From Siminovitchia fortis (lineage in GTDB: Bacteria; Bacillota; Bacilli; Bacillales; Bacillaceae_C), in assembly GCF_003605365.2 (NCBI RefSeq), contig NZ_QYTU02000002.1, forward strand, positions 62,001-126,000: DNA of 64,000 nt, written 5' to 3'. Every line of letters starts with the position of its first letter. Position 1 is the first letter of the stretch. The position numbers were made by a program, and so were the translations under genes. Under the pieces are notes generated by a model, which had not been told where the DNA came from, ran no database searches, and was given only the letters and a program-made list of their open reading frames with translations. Below are positions 1-9,123 of this stretch, piece by piece.

Positions 1-1
1 G

Positions 2-391
2 AATTGTACGACGGTCTGTCCCCCAATGACGATGAATATGAGCGATCTGCAGGAAAAAGTGAAAGAAAAGGGGCTGGACGATGTCCATTTTGTTTCTTTC
101 AGTGTAGACCCGGAAGTCGATACACCCGAGGTGCTAAAAAAATATGGGGAATCTTTCGGCGCCGATTTTTCCAGATGGCACTTTCTTACAGGGTACTCAC
201 AGGAAGAAATAGAAGATTATGCTCCAAAAAATTTTAAAACAGTCGTGAAAAAGCCGCGCGACGATGACCAAGTCATCCATGGAACCAGCTTCTACCTTTT
301 TAATAAAGACGGGGAGCTGATCGGGGAATATCCCGGAGATAAAAAAGTACCATTCAAACAGATCATTAAAGATATCAAAGCGGCACTTTAA
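2..391 (+). CDS. SCO1/SenC family copper-binding protein, 5' truncated by window edge
   Basis: The reading frame is open from base 2, so the N-terminal part lies outside the window. The first visible codons give C-T-T-V-C-P (Cys codons at 5-7 and 17-19), the CxxxCP copper/thiol motif of SCO1 proteins. The third ligand, the conserved His, is at 278-280 in the context V-I-H-G-T. Family members are membrane-anchored extracytoplasmic proteins with a thioredoxin fold that deliver copper to the CuA site of cytochrome c oxidase. The gene converges on hemY and shares a terminator with it. Internal ATGs at 26 onward are not the true start because the CxxxC motif lies upstream of them. Confidence 0.9.
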   Translation, partial: NCTTVCPPMTMNMSDLQEKVKEKGLDDVHFVSFSVDPEVDTPEVLKKYGESFGADFSRWHFLTGYSQEEIEDYAPKNFKTVVKKPRDDDQVIHGTSFYLFNKDGELIGEYPGDKKVPFKQIIKDIKAAL

Positions 392-395
392 CAAG

Positions 396-441
396 AAAGC
401 GGAAGAATAAGCCCAACGGGGACTATTCTTCCGCTTTTAAT
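396..441. terminator. Bidirectional terminator between SCO gene and hemY
   Basis: A 14-bp stem (AAAGCGGAAGAATA at 396-409 with its complement at 424-437) is followed by T-rich sequence on both strands. It separates the convergent SCO and hemY genes. Confidence 0.85.
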
Positions 442-442
442 T

Positions 443-1855
443 TTAACCGATATGTTGTAAAACCTCGTCTGCCGCCGCTTTTCCCTGGTCAATACAATCG
501 GGAATTCCCAGCCCTTCATAGGAGCTTCCGGCAATGAATACGCCGGGCATGGCATCCCGAAGATTTGATTTGATTCTGCCAATCCGTTCTTTATGGCCGA
601 CAGTGTATTGCGGCATCGCCTGTTTCCAGCGTGTCACAATGGTAAAATCCGGCTTTGCATGTAAATCCATTGTCCGCTTCAAATCCGCCAAAACAATTCT
701 TTCTATCTCTTCATCCGATAAATCAACAACTGTTTCCTCACCTGCGCGGCCAACGTAGCAGCGCAGCAGTACTTTGCCTTCCGGTGTTGTATGCGGCCAT
801 TTTTTATGCGTCCATGTACATGCAGTGATTGTGTAATCACTGTTTCTTGATACTACAAAACCGGTCCCGTCCATGTGATCATTGACATCTTTCGCATCAA
901 AAGCCATCGCAACGGTTGCCACCGAAGTTGCAGGCATTTCCTTCAGCCCATGAATGAGAGGGTCATCAGGAAATAAATCTGCCAGCGCAAAATGAGGCAG
1001 GGCGAGGATGATACTGTCCGCTTCCACCCACTCTCCGTTATTCAATTGAAGCTTGTATCCTTTTTCATCGTTATTTACAATCGAAACGACACGTGTCCCT
1101 TTTAAGATGGAAGAAGGATCGAGTTTTTCTTCAATTGCCTTGACAAGCGACTGCAAACCGCCTTTCAAAGTTAAGAAAATCCCTTGATTCTTTGGACTTA
1201 CTTCTTTTTTCGGTGCAGAGGGTGTTGTCTTTTTCATGCCCATGATCAAACTTCGGTATTTTTGTTCCACCTGATAAAACTGCGGAAATGTAGACATCAG
1301 GCTGAGCCGGTCAATGTCGCCTGCATAAATACCCGAAAGCAGCGGTTCGACGAGATTTTCCACCACCTCGTCCCCGAGACGCCTGCGGAAAAAGCCGCCC
1401 AATGATTGATCGCCCGAAACTTTTGAGCGCGGCATGACAAAATCCGCCGCCGCCCTCATTTTGCCCTGGATGGAGAATAAATCCGTTGTAATAAAAGGGG
1501 TTATTTTCGTCGGAATTCCCATGACAGCTCCTTTGGGCATCGGATGGAGCTTCTCATTGGCAAGTACAAAAGACCGTCCCGCTGTATTGTTCACCAGTTC
1601 ATCTTTCAAACCGACATCGATGGCAAGCTCCGCCGCACTCCTTTTCCTTTCAAGAAAGGAGTCGGGCCCGCGTTCGATTGTAAATCCATCTTTATATACT
1701 GTTTGAAATTTGCCTCCAAGCTTATGGCTTGCTTCTACAAGCAAAACTTCACACGGCAGCTGCTTTTCATGAATTGTTTTCTGCAAATAATACGCTGCTG
1801 TTAAACCGGTAATTCCACCGCCGACCACAACAACTTTTTTCCTGTCTTCCGCCAA
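443..1855 (-). CDS. hemY: Coproporphyrinogen III oxidase / protoporphyrinogen oxidase HemY (CgoX)
   Basis: 470 aa, the usual length for HemY. The N-terminus has the FAD-binding V-G-G-G-I-T-G-L dinucleotide fold, followed by the E-R-G-P-D-S-F-L-E-R and M-P-K-G-A-V-M-G-I-P blocks typical of the Gram-positive enzyme. The C-terminal G-I-P-D-C-I-D-Q-G-K motif closes the FAD domain. In Firmicutes the enzyme oxidises coproporphyrinogen III to coproporphyrin III in the coproporphyrin-dependent heme pathway. The start is a TTG at 1855 with an AAGAAGG ribosome site about 9 nt upstream. It is the last gene of the hemE-hemH-hemY operon, 21 nt after hemH. Confidence 0.95.
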   Translation of the reverse strand: MAEDRKKVVVVGGGITGLTAAYYLQKTIHEKQLPCEVLLVEASHKLGGKFQTVYKDGFTIERGPDSFLERKRSAAELAIDVGLKDELVNNTAGRSFVLANEKLHPMPKGAVMGIPTKITPFITTDLFSIQGKMRAAADFVMPRSKVSGDQSLGGFFRRRLGDEVVENLVEPLLSGIYAGDIDRLSLMSTFPQFYQVEQKYRSLIMGMKKTTPSAPKKEVSPKNQGIFLTLKGGLQSLVKAIEEKLDPSSILKGTRVVSIVNNDEKGYKLQLNNGEWVEADSIILALPHFALADLFPDDPLIHGLKEMPATSVATVAMAFDAKDVNDHMDGTGFVVSRNSDYTITACTWTHKKWPHTTPEGKVLLRCYVGRAGEETVVDLSDEEIERIVLADLKRTMDLHAKPDFTIVTRWKQAMPQYTVGHKERIGRIKSNLRDAMPGVFIAGSSYEGLGIPDCIDQGKAAADEVLQHIG

Positions 1856-1876
1856 ACCGAAATCGCCTTCTTTTAA

Positions 1877-2812
1877 TTATTGTTTTCCAAGTTTCTTTAA
1901 AACAACTGCAGCCAGTGCATCGATAAATTCAGGCTGTGCATCCGGCATCGCAGGCCGGTAATACGCCGCCCCCACTTCATCTGTCACAACTTTGCACTCG
2001 TGGTCATTATCATAGAGCACTTCCAGGTGGGTTGATACAAATCCCGCCGGGATATAAACAAAAGCCTTGTACTTTTTCTTGTGATATAAATCACGTGTCA
2101 AATCCTGCACATCCGGGCCGAGCCACGGCTCTGGCGTATTGCCCTCACTTTGCCACCCAACCTCATATTCTTTGATGCCGGCTCCTTGAGCAATCAAGTC
2201 TGCGGTCTCCTGCAATTGCCGGGGATACGGATCTTGAAATTGAAGGATTTTCTCCGGCAGGCTGTGTGCCGATACGATCAGGCAGGCAGCCTCCCTTTCT
2301 TCTGCCGGCATGTTATCGTAAACTTCTTTTACCTTCCTGACCCAGTAATCTATGAATTTCGGTTCCTTGTACCAGCTTTCAATGGACGTGATTTCAGGGC
2401 CTCCCAATTCGGCGGCCTTTTCCTGTGCCCGTCCGTTGTACGACTTGACGCTGAAAGTGGAGAAATGAGGAGCCAATACGATCGATACGGCCTCTTCAAT
2501 GCCGTCGTCATGCATTTTCTGTACTGCGTCTTCAATGAAAGGCTCAATGTGCTTTAACCCGATGTATGCCTTGAATTCAACATCGTCCTGAATTTCATTC
2601 AACCGGCCGGCAAGCCCGTATGCCTGGTCTTCGGTAATTTTTGCAAGCGGTGAAATTCCCCCGATCGCCTTATATCTGTTCCTTAAATCTTCCAATGCTT
2701 CGGGGGAAGGCTTCCTGCCGCGCCTAATGTGAGTATAATAACGTTCAATATCATCTTCGTTATATGGAGTTCCGTATGCCATAACGAGCAATCCCATTTT
2801 CTTTTTCGGCAT
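1877..2812 (-). CDS. hemH: Coproporphyrin ferrochelatase HemH (CpfC)
   Basis: 311 aa, matching the small soluble Bacillus ferrochelatase. The start L-L-V-M-A-Y-G-T-P is the family N-terminal signature, and the S-A-H-S-L-P segment contains the metal-binding His. It inserts ferrous iron into coproporphyrin III. The ATG start at 2812 has an AAGGAGAG ribosome site. It is the middle gene of the heme operon, 24 nt after hemE. Confidence 0.95.
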   Translation of the reverse strand: MPKKKMGLLVMAYGTPYNEDDIERYYTHIRRGRKPSPEALEDLRNRYKAIGGISPLAKITEDQAYGLAGRLNEIQDDVEFKAYIGLKHIEPFIEDAVQKMHDDGIEEAVSIVLAPHFSTFSVKSYNGRAQEKAAELGGPEITSIESWYKEPKFIDYWVRKVKEVYDNMPAEEREAACLIVSAHSLPEKILQFQDPYPRQLQETADLIAQGAGIKEYEVGWQSEGNTPEPWLGPDVQDLTRDLYHKKKYKAFVYIPAGFVSTHLEVLYDNDHECKVVTDEVGAAYYRPAMPDAQPEFIDALAAVVLKKLGKQ

Positions 2813-2836
2813 CTTGCTGCTCTCCTTCTGTAAAAA

Positions 2837-3883
2837 TTACTGCTTTAGTTTCTCTGCACTGTATTCATGAACAAATGCAGTCAGTTTTTTCAGTGTATCT
2901 GGTTTGACTTCGGGGAATACGCCGTGGCCAAGATTGAAAATAAAGCCCGGCTTTTCTATTCCCTGATCAATGATTACCTTCGCCCTCTCTTCTATGACAT
3001 CCCATGAAGAAATGAGCACAGCCGGATCCAGGTTTCCTTGCACTGCTTTTGTAATGCCTAGCTTACGGGCATCTGCAATCGGGAGCCTCCAATCAAGGCC
3101 TACCACATCAAGCGGCAAACCGTTCCATTCCAGCGCAAGATGGCTGGCTCCCACTCCATGCATGATGAGCGGGACATTCTCGTTTTTCAATTCAGTGAAT
3201 ATCTTTTCCATAACAGGCTTGATAAACGTGCGGTAATCTGCACGGCTCAGTGCACCGACCCATGAATCAAATAATTGCACGGCGCTGGCTCCCGCCTTGA
3301 TTTGGGCTTTTAAATAAACGACCGTCATATCAGCAAGCTTTTCCATCAATAGCGACCAGGCTTTTGGCTCCGAATACATGAACGCTTTCGTTTTATGGTA
3401 ATTTTTTGAAGGGCCTCCTTCAACCATATATGACGCCAACGTAAATGGTGCCCCTCCAAATCCGATCAATGGGACCGTTAATTGCTCTTCCGTTAAAATC
3501 CTGATTGTTTCTAAAACATAATCAATATCTTTTTCCGGATGGAGCTCACCGAGCTTTTCAACATCAGCTGCGGAACGAATCGGATTATCAATGACAGGGC
3601 CGACTCCACTGACGATTTCGACATTCACGCCCAGCGCCGGAAGAGGTGTCATGATATCTTTGTATAAAATAGCCGCGTCCACATTATAATTTTCTACCGG
3701 GAGCCTTGTTACGTATGCGCAAAGCTCCGGACGATGCGTGATTTCAAACAGAGAATACTTTTCTTTCAGTTCCCGGTATTCCGGCTGAGAACGCCCGGCC
3801 TGGCGCATATACCAGACAGGCACATGATCCGTTTTCTCCCCTTTTGCAGCCCTTAAAAATGTATCATTTGTTATTTTGCCCAT
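2837..3883 (-). CDS. hemE: Uroporphyrinogen decarboxylase HemE
   Basis: About 348 aa from the ATG at 3883. The [11 protein letters not shown] signature and the G-H-G-V-F-P block are present, as is the [10 protein letters not shown] segment. It decarboxylates the four acetate side chains of uroporphyrinogen III to give coproporphyrinogen III. A GTG at 3898 also opens the frame, but it lies inside the AAAGGTGG ribosome site, so the internal ATG (or a TTG at 3889) is preferred. First gene of hemE-hemH-hemY. The 5' flank is the AT-rich tail of a foldback repeat, so the operon's promoter probably lies in or beside the repeat. Confidence 0.95.
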   Translation of the reverse strand: MGKITNDTFLRAAKGEKTDHVPVWYMRQAGRSQPEYRELKEKYSLFEITHRPELCAYVTRLPVENYNVDAAILYKDIMTPLPALGVNVEIVSGVGPVIDNPIRSAADVEKLGELHPEKDIDYVLETIRILTEEQLTVPLIGFGGAPFTLASYMVEGGPSKNYHKTKAFMYSEPKAWSLLMEKLADMTVVYLKAQIKAGASAVQLFDSWVGALSRADYRTFIKPVMEKIFTELKNENVPLIMHGVGASHLALEWNGLPLDVVGLDWRLPIADARKLGITKAVQGNLDPAVLISSWDVIEERAKVIIDQGIEKPGFIFNLGHGVFPEVKPDTLKKLTAFVHEYSAEKLKQ

Positions 3884-3911
3884 GAACAAGGAAGCCACCT
3901 TTCAGGTTTTT

Positions 3912-4118
3912 TTATCAGAGTAAGAAAGTATAAGATTTTTTAGCATTAAAATTTTGAACAAAGCCTTTTGTTGTCTAGCTCCAGCGCCTATCGACTAGCA
4001 GACTTCGCACCTCCTCCTACGATAAGTCAACATCGGCTCGTTCCTCGCCGTGTTTCCTTTATCTCGTCGGAGGCCACTCCAGTCTGTACGTCGATGGGCA
4101 AGGCGCTTGCGCTTTTCT
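3912..4118 (-). repeat. Foldback intergenic element, copy 1 (core 3971-4118, tail 3912-3970)
   Basis: Read on the minus strand, it starts with the AGAAAAGCGCAAGCGCC end and finishes with GGCGCTGGAGCTAGACA. Arms CATCGAC and GTCGATA pair, and the invariant GAGATAAAGGAAACACGG and CGATGTTGACTTATCG blocks form the core. The tail holds a small AACAAA/TTTGTT hairpin and an AT-rich stretch shared with copy 10 as far as C-T-T-A-C-T-C-T-G. It fills most of the gap between the divergent hemE and hmoB. Confidence 0.85.
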
Positions 4119-4311
4119 AAATATAAGAACAATATTATTTAATAGTGCGATTGACACATGCCTACTATAGTATTTTTTTATTCCAAAGTATAGCGGAATG
4201 CGGGGTTGTCATAAATTTGTGCTTTTTTATGAGCTCACGTGCTTTGTTTTGTCCTCTCCCATTTTGGGTAGACTCATGTAATGGCTATTCTGAAGAAAAG
4301 GGGTGTCTAGA

Positions 4312-4824
4312 TTGTACACATACATTACAACAGGAACTTATTATTTCTTGAAAAAACTTGTGGAACAGCATCCGGACGAATGTATGCTTTTAATGCAAAA
4401 CGCGGAAACGGCCCTGTTATGGCATGAAACTAATGGAGCAACGTTTTTTCAATCACCCAGAAAATACGAAGTCATCCATTCGTCAGGGCAGCTTGAAGAG
4501 AAAGGGTTCGTTGCTTGCAACCATATACCTGTGCGCGAAGAGGGCCGGCCGGTATTTGAATTTAAGTTTACGGAGCGGATGAAAAAAGTCGATTCATTTC
4601 CCGGCTTCACCGCCTTTAGATTACTGCGCCCGCTTTCCAATGATACGTATATTGTCATGACGATGTGGAAGAATGAAGAAGCTTACAAAGATTGGAAGCA
4701 ATCTTCATCGTTTGCCGAATCTCATTCAACAATCCAACCCGCTAAAAGCACAAGCGTATTTTCGGGACCATCTTATGTATCCGTCTTTGTGCTGGATGAT
4801 GAAAAAGAGGAAAATGCAGATTAA
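4312..4824 (+). CDS. hmoB: Heme-degrading monooxygenase HmoB (YhgC/TRAP-like, ABM domain)
   Basis: About 170 aa. The N-terminal L-Y-T-Y-I-T-T-G-T-Y block and the F-R-L-L-R-P block resemble staphylococcal TRAP and B. subtilis YhgC/HmoB. The C-terminal half (F-P-G-F ... W-K-N-E-E-A-Y-K-D-W-K-Q-S) is a ferredoxin-like antibiotic-biosynthesis-monooxygenase domain, the fold of IsdG-type heme monooxygenases. The TTG at 4312 has an AAGGGGTG ribosome site 7 nt upstream; a GTG at 4303 overlaps that site and is less likely. Position next to hemEHY, as in B. subtilis, supports the assignment. Likely role: releasing iron from heme. Confidence 0.85.
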   Translation: MYTYITTGTYYFLKKLVEQHPDECMLLMQNAETALLWHETNGATFFQSPRKYEVIHSSGQLEEKGFVACNHIPVREEGRPVFEFKFTERMKKVDSFPGFTAFRLLRPLSNDTYIVMTMWKNEEAYKDWKQSSSFAESHSTIQPAKSTSVFSGPSYVSVFVLDDEKEENAD

Positions 4825-4929
4825 AGCCTGAATATGTTGACACACCCTTCCCGGGTTTTCATATGATGCAGTATAGGAAATTGGGCTTTTGTCCCTACCG
4901 ACATATGAAGCTGCAGGGGGGGAATGAAT

Positions 4930-6324
4930 GTGGGAATGGAATTGACTGCTTTACATTGGATTTATCTTCTGTTCATTGGGCTTACAATCCTGTTGATGTT
5001 TTTTAGGCGTGACATCACAATTGTTTGCGTGACAGGTGTTTTTCTGCTCGCTTTTACCTCCACGGGATCATTGGCCGCATCCATCAGCAGTATTTTTACA
5101 AGCTTCATGTATACCATTTCCGAGCTTTTGTCCATCATCCTCGTCATTGCCATCATTTCATCCATGAGCAAAATATTAATGGCAGCCGGAATCAATGACC
5201 TGATGATTTCTCCATTTGCCAGGGCGATCAAAACGCCGGCGCTCGCCTTTTGGACGATCGGAATCGTCATGATGATCATTTCCTGGTTCTTCTGGCCCTC
5301 TCCTGCTGTCGCCTTGATGGGGGCTGTGCTGCTTCCCGTCGCCCTCCGTGTCGGCCTTCCGGCCCTTGGAGCCGCGATTGCGATGAACCTGTTCGGGCAC
5401 GGCATAGCATTATCCGGCGATTTCATCATCCAGGCCGCACCCAAACTGTCCGGGGATGCGGCAGGCATTGCCGCTTCCGATGTTATCGCCGCAAGCATCC
5501 CTCTTATCATCATTATGGGAGTTGTAACAACAGTCACCGCGTTCATCCTTTTAAAAAGGGATATGAAAAAAGGAAAGCTTAACTCCGTAAAAGGATTCGC
5601 CTCAGAAGAAGTCATGAAGGAAAGTGAAGAAAGCGAACTTTCCCTTCCCGTCAAACGAATCTTCGCAGTCATTATTCCTCTCTTATTTGCAGGCAATATT
5701 GTCATGATGTTTACTTTGAATCTTCAAGGCGGCGAAGCCACCGCCCTCATTGGCGGTACATCCGTATTAATACTAATATTCACATCTATTGCGGCGCATA
5801 AACAGCAGGCATTGGAAAAAACAACGAAATTTCTTATAGAAGGGCTGCAGTTCGGCTTTCGGGTTTTCGGTCCGGTCATTCCCATTGCCGCATTTTTCTA
5901 TCTGGGCGGAGGCGGATTTGAGCAGATGATCGGCAGTCCCTTGCCTGAAGGATCCGAAGGGATCATCAACGACCTTGGAACAGCACTTGCCGCTGCCGTA
6001 CCTGTCACCAAAACATTGGGAGCATTTACAATTGCCGCAGTCGGAGTGATTACAGGATTGGACGGCTCCGGTTTCTCCGGCCTTCCGCTGACAGGCTCCA
6101 TTGCCGCACTGTTCGGCAAAGCCATCGGTTCCGGCACAGCCTCTTTGACAGCTTTGGGACAGATTACAACAATCTGGGTCGGGGGCGGAACCCTCATTCC
6201 GTGGGCGCTCATACCGGCCGCGGCCATCTGCAATGTCGATCCTTTTGAACTGGCCAGGCGCAATCTCGTCCCTGTCATTACCGGCTTGATCGTTACAACC
6301 ATTGCCGCTTTGTTTTTCATATAA
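4930..6324 (+). CDS. Polytopic ion-transporter-superfamily membrane permease, substrate unknown
   Basis: About 464 aa with some ten to twelve hydrophobic segments and a polar cytoplasmic stretch near the middle (K-R-D-M-K-K-G-K to E-E-S-E). The overall character resembles anion/H+ or Na+ symporters of the ion transporter superfamily (gluconate/TRAP-large-subunit type), but I do not recognise the exact family. The GTG at 4930 has a run of seven G's 7 nt upstream; ATGs at 4924 and 4936 are also in frame. The next gene is a peptidase M20 amidohydrolase, so an N-acyl amino acid or small carboxylate substrate is conceivable, but that is only inference. A foldback repeat starts directly after the stop. 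Confidence 0.7.
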   Translation: MGMELTALHWIYLLFIGLTILLMFFRRDITIVCVTGVFLLAFTSTGSLAASISSIFTSFMYTISELLSIILVIAIISSMSKILMAAGINDLMISPFARAIKTPALAFWTIGIVMMIISWFFWPSPAVALMGAVLLPVALRVGLPALGAAIAMNLFGHGIALSGDFIIQAAPKLSGDAAGIAASDVIAASIPLIIIMGVVTTVTAFILLKRDMKKGKLNSVKGFASEEVMKESEESELSLPVKRIFAVIIPLLFAGNIVMMFTLNLQGGEATALIGGTSVLILIFTSIAAHKQQALEKTTKFLIEGLQFGFRVFGPVIPIAAFFYLGGGGFEQMIGSPLPEGSEGIINDLGTALAAAVPVTKTLGAFTIAAVGVITGLDGSGFSGLPLTGSIAALFGKAIGSGTASLTALGQITTIWVGGGTLIPWALIPAAAICNVDPFELARRNLVPVITGLIVTTIAALFFI

Positions 6325-6522
6325 AGAAAAGCGCAAGCGCCCGTTTAGCGACGTACAAACTGGAGCCCTCCGCAATGAGATAAAGGAAACACGGCGACGA
6401 AGGAGCCGATGTTGACTTATCGTAGTGGAGGAGGGCGAAGTTTGCTAGTCGCTGGGCGCTGGAGCTGGACATAGCACAAAAAGATAACGAGTTATCAATA
6501 ACTTAAGCGGTTTATAATTTCT
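6325..6522 (+). repeat. Foldback intergenic element, copy 2
   Basis: Starts one base after the preceding stop codon with AGAAAAGCGCAAGCGCC. Outer helix TTAGCGAC/GTCGCTGG replaces the ATCGAC/GTCGAT pair of other copies. The GCCCTCC/GGAGGGC helix and CGGC/GCCG apical helix also hold. The tail (about 6473-6522) contains the hairpin GATAAC-GA-GTTATC. It occupies most of the 6325-6656 gap. Confidence 0.85.
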
Positions 6523-6656
6523 ATAAGGAAATGCGCCTGCCGGCTGCATTTCCTTATTTTTCGTTAACAATACAAATTCCATGTTTTCCAATCGTTAAGA
6601 TATAAAATTCCCACTATGTTATAATTTAGAAAAACATAAACAGGCGGTGGTTCTCG

Positions 6657-7868
6657 TTGAAGCAGGCACTATTTAAAAAACTGGAAGAACATTATGAAGA
6701 AATGGTTCAAATCAGGCGCCACCTGCATCAAAATCCCGAATTATCATTCAAAGAAACCAAAACAGCGGCCTATATCGCCGATTTTTATAATCGTCTCGGG
6801 ATCGATGTAAAAACCGGTGTGGGAGGCAACGGTGTTGTGGCTCGGATCAAAGGCGGAAAGCCCGGTAAAACAATTGCTTTGCGCGCTGACTTTGACGCAC
6901 TTCCGATCAAGGAAGAAACCGGCCTTCCGTTCAGCTCAAACGTGCCGGGTGTCATGCATGCATGCGGCCATGACGGCCATACTGCATTATTATTGATCAT
7001 TGGAAAGGTCCTTAACGAAATGAGGGAGGACCTTTCCGGCGAGTATGTTTTGATTCATCAGCATGCCGAGGAGCTTGCACCGGGCGGAGCCATTTCCATG
7101 ATCAAGGATGGCTGCCTGGATGGTGTAGATGCCATTTTCGGCACGCATTTATGGGCGGAGATTCCGTATGGAACGATCAGTTATCGGACAGGCCCGTTCA
7201 TGGCTGCTGCCGACCGGTTTGAAATTGTCATTAAAGGCCGGGGGGGCCATGGGGCCATGCCGCATAAAACAAAGGATGCAGTTGCGATTGGTTCCCAGCT
7301 TGTCACGAATATCCAGCAAATTGTAAGCCGAAGGGTGAACCCTGCCGAACCGGCGGTTGTCACCGTCAGCTCTTTTATTGCTGAAAATGCCTTTAATGTC
7401 ATTGCGGATACGGCTAAACTCCAAGGCACTGTCCGGACGTTCAGTGAAGAAGTCCGTGACTTGATCGAGCAAGAAATGGATGCTGTTGTTAAAGGGACTT
7501 GTCTGGCCAATGGAGGCTGCGGACATGAATTTAATTATTACCGCGGTTATCCGGCAGTCGTCAACCACAAACAGGAGACAGAATTTTTGGCCGGCCTTGC
7601 GGCAGATGTTCCGGGTGTTTCCAACGTCGAAGAATTGGAACAACAAATGGGTGGAGAGGACTTCGCATATTATTTACAGCATGTAAAAGGTACTTTCTTC
7701 TTCACCGGCGCCCAGCCGGATGATGCCGAAACTCCGTACCCGCATCATCATCCGAAATTCGATATTAACGAAAAGTCGATGCTTTTGGGAGCTAAAACTT
7801 TGGCAATGGCTGCTGTTGAATATCAAAAACAGGGGCTCCCAAAAGATGAATCCGTTGCAGTTTCATAA
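6657..7868 (+). CDS. Peptidase M20 family amidohydrolase (YhaA-like N-acyl amino acid hydrolase)
   Basis: 403 aa. R-R-H-L-H-Q-N-P-E-L-S opens the catalytic domain, and H-A-C-G-H-D-G-H-T carries metal ligands. H-Q-H-A-E-E-L has the catalytic Glu pair, and G-G-H-G-A-M-P-H marks the lid/dimerisation domain. The C-terminal M-G-G-E-D-F-A-Y block supplies the last metal ligand. Family enzymes remove acyl groups from N-acyl or N-acetyl amino acids and related amides in the cytoplasm. The TTG at 6657 has GGCGGTGG 6 nt upstream. In B. subtilis yhaA lies beside ecsABC; here it converges directly on ecsB with no ecsC between. Confidence 0.85.
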   Translation: MKQALFKKLEEHYEEMVQIRRHLHQNPELSFKETKTAAYIADFYNRLGIDVKTGVGGNGVVARIKGGKPGKTIALRADFDALPIKEETGLPFSSNVPGVMHACGHDGHTALLLIIGKVLNEMREDLSGEYVLIHQHAEELAPGGAISMIKDGCLDGVDAIFGTHLWAEIPYGTISYRTGPFMAAADRFEIVIKGRGGHGAMPHKTKDAVAIGSQLVTNIQQIVSRRVNPAEPAVVTVSSFIAENAFNVIADTAKLQGTVRTFSEEVRDLIEQEMDAVVKGTCLANGGCGHEFNYYRGYPAVVNHKQETEFLAGLAADVPGVSNVEELEQQMGGEDFAYYLQHVKGTFFFTGAQPDDAETPYPHHHPKFDINEKSMLLGAKTLAMAAVEYQKQGLPKDESVAVS

Positions 7869-7875
7869 TTACGCA

Positions 7876-7904
7876 AAAAGCACCCGCTAAATACGGGTGC
7901 TTTT
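7876..7904. terminator. Bidirectional terminator between amidohydrolase and ecsB
   Basis: AAAAGCACCCG and CGGGTGCTTTT form an 11-bp stem with a 7-nt loop and T-tracts on both strands. It overlaps the ecsB stop codon. Confidence 0.85.
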
Positions 7905-9123
7905 ACATTTGTTCCATTTTCTTGATTCTTCCGGGGGCATATTGTTTCCCGAAGACAAAAGCAAACAAAAGGCTTGCCATTAAAATCAGCCCCGCGTTGA
8001 CAAAGCTTCCGCCAAGTAGAGCGGCCAGCCCGAACACCAGCCCCTGAACGACGAGAACCTGGATCAATAAGCGGTAAAAATCCAGCTTTTTATATAGGGG
8101 CAGTACAGGATACAGATGCACCCATACCTTCGCATCATGCCGCCTAAAGATGGGCAGAAGCTGAAAGCCCGTCAAATACAGAAAGAGAATCGAAATGCCG
8201 ATCGCTGCGTATAGATTATCAACAAAAAATAATAGAACGGACGCAATCAATGTTAATCGGACAATCAATCCCGAATACTCGCTGGTCCGTACAAGCGTCC
8301 TTGAATATAAGTACCGGTAAGTGTTTTTATCCGCAAATGGAATAAAGCGAAAGAGAGGATCCATCCACTTCCTTCTCCATACTTTGCTTTTTATATGAGG
8401 GACATCGGTAAACATATTGGCCATCCTGTAAAACATTTGCATCCTGCTCTGTTCTTTTTCAATCAGCAGCTCCCATTTCAGCATCTTGTTTTTCACAGAA
8501 GCTCTCATATAAAGAGCAAAAGCAGCCATGATGAGAAGAACCGCCAATATGAACCACCAAGCTTTTGCAATGATAAGGTAAAGGGCCGCTGCATTCAGGA
8601 TGAAACGAATGATCGGATCCGCAGCCAGCGTCCCCTGTTCAATTGTTTTCAGCGTGTCCCAATGCAGTCTTAAGTTCCAATATTTCAGCAGCAGCAACAC
8701 AGCGAATAAATAGAGGAAAGAAACCAACCCGGCACCCGTTGACTTGAAGTACATGGGCATCAGTGCTGCAAGCACGAGGAGAAGAATATACGCCTGGATG
8801 ATAAAGCTGAGTCTCATCCCTTTGCTGAAATATCCCGCCAGCTCATTCTCCAGTGGCAGAAGGAATACCATGTCCGCTTCTTTTAACAATGTAATGATCG
8901 GGCTGATGGTCAGAAATAAGGCTAAAATAAGCGACATGACAAGGGGAGCCGGGAAATCCTGCGGAAGATTCCTCACCCATTGCGAATAATAATAAATGGC
9001 TGCACCGCCTCCGAAAATCAACACAAACTTCATATGGTCATTAAACATATATTTGAAGTATCGGCGCATTTCTTTTATAAATTCCTGAAGCCTTTCAGTC
9101 CATAGCTCATTTATTTGCTTCAT
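7903..9123 (-). CDS. ecsB: ABC transporter permease EcsB
   Basis: 406 aa, very hydrophobic with clusters of two or more membrane spans, matching the size of B. subtilis EcsB. It overlaps the ATPase gene ecsA by 17 nt, so the two are translationally coupled. The Ecs transporter is known to affect protein secretion, intramembrane proteolysis by RasP and competence; its substrate is unclear. No ecsC follows, unlike B. subtilis. Confidence 0.9.
   Translation of the reverse strand: MKQINELWTERLQEFIKEMRRYFKYMFNDHMKFVLIFGGGAAIYYYSQWVRNLPQDFPAPLVMSLILALFLTISPIITLLKEADMVFLLPLENELAGYFSKGMRLSFIIQAYILLLVLAALMPMYFKSTGAGLVSFLYLFAVLLLLKYWNLRLHWDTLKTIEQGTLAADPIIRFILNAAALYLIIAKAWWFILAVLLIMAAFALYMRASVKNKMLKWELLIEKEQSRMQMFYRMANMFTDVPHIKSKVWRRKWMDPLFRFIPFADKNTYRYLYSRTLVRTSEYSGLIVRLTLIASVLLFFVDNLYAAIGISILFLYLTGFQLLPIFRRHDAKVWVHLYPVLPLYKKLDFYRLLIQVLVVQGLVFGLAALLGGSFVNAGLILMASLLFAFVFGKQYAPGRIKKMEQM

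Noticed and set aside
3971-4118. Foldback elements as CRISPR arrays or ordinary transcription terminators
   Set aside because: There is no regular repeat-spacer pattern, and the ends lack a consistent T-tract after the hairpin. Copies also occur upstream of genes, as before hemE.
4962-5705. 247-codon open frame on the minus strand opposite the transporter gene
   Set aside because: It is a shadow of a GC-biased membrane-protein gene; no ribosome site, no domain, low-complexity composition.
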